Virus record (IMG/VR): IMGVR_UViG_3300050821_011114
Location: 1-38,472 of that record
Strand: one strand, 5' to 3'
Source of the DNA: a virus
Length of the DNA: 38,472 nt
The notes under the pieces were generated by a model, which ran no database searches, was not told where the DNA came from, and saw nothing but the letters and a program-made list of their open reading frames with translations. Below, piece after piece: positions 37,669-38,472 of this stretch; the stretch's first letter is position 1; the number at the start of each line of letters is the position of its first letter. The position numbers and the translations under genes were made by a program.

Positions 37669-37680
37669 TACGAGATAAAA

Positions 37681-38472
37681 ATGTCAAATTTAACTTTAAA
37701 AAGTGAACAACAAATTATCGGCGGGATGGCCAGGACTATTCTTGCCAATACCGGTCTCAACGACTTGAACCCCGGTTCAGTTCTTTTGACCCTTTTGCAA
37801 GCAGCCGCACAAGAAGACTTTGCTCAATACTACCAAATGCTTCAAATCGTGCGGAACTATAACTTAGATTCGACTACCGGTTCCGACTTGGACAACCGTG
37901 CTTTCGAATACGGTTTAACTCGTAAACAAGCCACCACTACTACTGGCCGTATTACTATATTTCAAGCTGCTTCTTTCGTAGAAGTGGAAAGCGGATTCTA
38001 TACTGGTTTCCGTTCAGCCATCGCAGGCGATACCACCATATTCATTAACAACGGTGCGGGTTTCCCAACTAGTGGGGCTCAACAAACGTTGATCATCGGT
38101 AGTGGAACTCCTAACGAAGAAGAAGTCACATATACTCCTAGCGGTTCCAACCCACAGAACTTCACCAACTACTACGCCATTACTTTGGACGTAGCGTTGT
38201 CTCATGATCATTCCCAAACTGAGACCGTAATCCTTAAACAGGGTTCTGACATCCTCATTCCAGCTGGTACAATCGTTCAAGTTCCTGCAGCAGGAGTTTC
38301 CCCACAAATCACATTCTCAACTACAGTTGATGCGACTATCCTCGCAGGTACTTCTGAAGTAGACGACGTCAACGTAGAGTGTACTCAAGTCGGATCCGTA
38401 GGTAACATTAGCGTTAACGCAATCAGCGGAACATCAGCCTTTGTGAACCCTCCGTTCTCAGGCGCTAGAGCA
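37681..38472 (+). CDS. Baseplate wedge J-like protein (3'-truncated by window edge)
   Basis: 264 residues are visible and the frame is open to the right edge. GAGATAAAA precedes ATG 37681. 'MSNLTLKSEQQIIGGMARTILANTGLNDLNPGSVLLTLLQAAAQEDFAQYYQMLQIVRNYNLDSTTGSDLDNRAFEYGLTRKQAT' is the standard start of gpJ/gp6-like wedge proteins ('l.....G..ld..a...g..R..a'), followed by beta-rich domains ('SFVEVESGFYTGF', 'ILIPAGTIVQVP'). It follows the gp25-like gene as in P2- and Mu-type clusters. Confidence 0.8.
   Translation, partial: MSNLTLKSEQQIIGGMARTILANTGLNDLNPGSVLLTLLQAAAQEDFAQYYQMLQIVRNYNLDSTTGSDLDNRAFEYGLTRKQATTTTGRITIFQAASFVEVESGFYTGFRSAIAGDTTIFINNGAGFPTSGAQQTLIIGSGTPNEEEVTYTPSGSNPQNFTNYYAITLDVALSHDHSQTETVILKQGSDILIPAGTIVQVPAAGVSPQITFSTTVDATILAGTSEVDDVNVECTQVGSVGNISVNAISGTSAFVNPPFSGARA

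Noticed and set aside
20424-38059. GTGCGG sites as Pasteurellaceae-type uptake signals (AAGTGCGGT)
   Set aside because: I found the exact 9-mer only once (around 9615, in the motif-poor half). The prevalent form here has C before GTGCGG and variable flanks, and nothing else in the window points to that host family.
1-38472. Whole-genome amber recoding suggested by TAG 1504
   Set aside because: Many other genes end in TAG at natural places followed by new starts, including tandem TAG-TAA at 4560.
1-38472. CRISPR arrays, insertion sequences, integrase or attachment sites
   Set aside because: No regularly spaced direct repeats, transposase or integrase motifs were seen; the window shows virion and accessory genes only.

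Overview
The window is an internal piece of the genome of a large tailed phage with a contractile tail (myovirus type). This follows from a tail sheath gene, two tube-like genes, a tape-measure-like gene, a baseplate hub, a spike, a LysM/gp25-type protein and the start of a baseplate J-like gene, in the usual order. Two short lipoproteins with good lipoboxes point to a Gram-negative host. The sequence is moderately AT-rich, starts are mostly preceded by AGGAG-type ribosome sites, and promoters look like sigma70. I cannot name the host. No rRNA, tRNA, CRISPR array or insertion sequence was seen. The first gene is open at the left edge and the last at the right edge.

Layout. (1) 1-4562, rightward: beta-rich virion proteins, a candidate permuted NlpC/P60-type cysteine peptidase, a DUF1617-like protein, a coiled-coil/membrane-anchor protein and a connector-like protein. 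(2) 4575-10317, rightward: four consecutive head/neck-type proteins, including a fused HExxH metallopeptidase and a short 'GEGSKGGKVIGHTKSGKPIY' module present three times in two proteins. (3) 10457-14989: after a strong terminator and a new promoter, a small protein, a full-length sigma70-family factor, then neck/tail-completion candidates. (4) 15015-17837: tail sheath, terminator, free-standing HNH endonuclease. (5) 17884-20311, leftward: small accessory genes (lipoproteins, tiny membrane proteins, Cys/His protein). (6) 20312-20639: a divergent regulatory region. (7) 20640-25292: a rightward zinc-finger gene facing a leftward block of small genes led by a 12-TM transporter of the BT1/folate-biopterin type. 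(8) 25419-27201, rightward: one unknown and two tandem tube paralogs. (9) 27198-28334: a short leftward accessory block. (10) 28450-38472, rightward: two chaperone-position ORFs, tape measure, hub, spike, repeat protein, LysM/gp25 fusion and baseplate J.

Tail genes are thus interrupted by three leftward accessory islands of mostly very short ORFs, several under 60 codons. The islands are bounded by divergent promoters, by a bidirectional terminator (one case), or by convergent genes whose stop codons overlap in TTAG (two cases).

The most unusual signal is not a gene. The hexamer GTGCGG (either strand) occurs 51 times by my hand count between 20,424 and 38,059, in all reading frames, in both orientations almost equally (26/25) and also between genes. 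It occurs only 4 times in the first 20.4 kb, about the chance level. The change falls at the divergent region at about 20.4 kb. This looks like selection on the DNA itself, for example a distributed protein-binding, segregation, modification or recombination signal. The other points to check first are the BT1-type transporter, an in-frame amber codon inside a conserved beta domain, and the small paralog families scattered through the islands.
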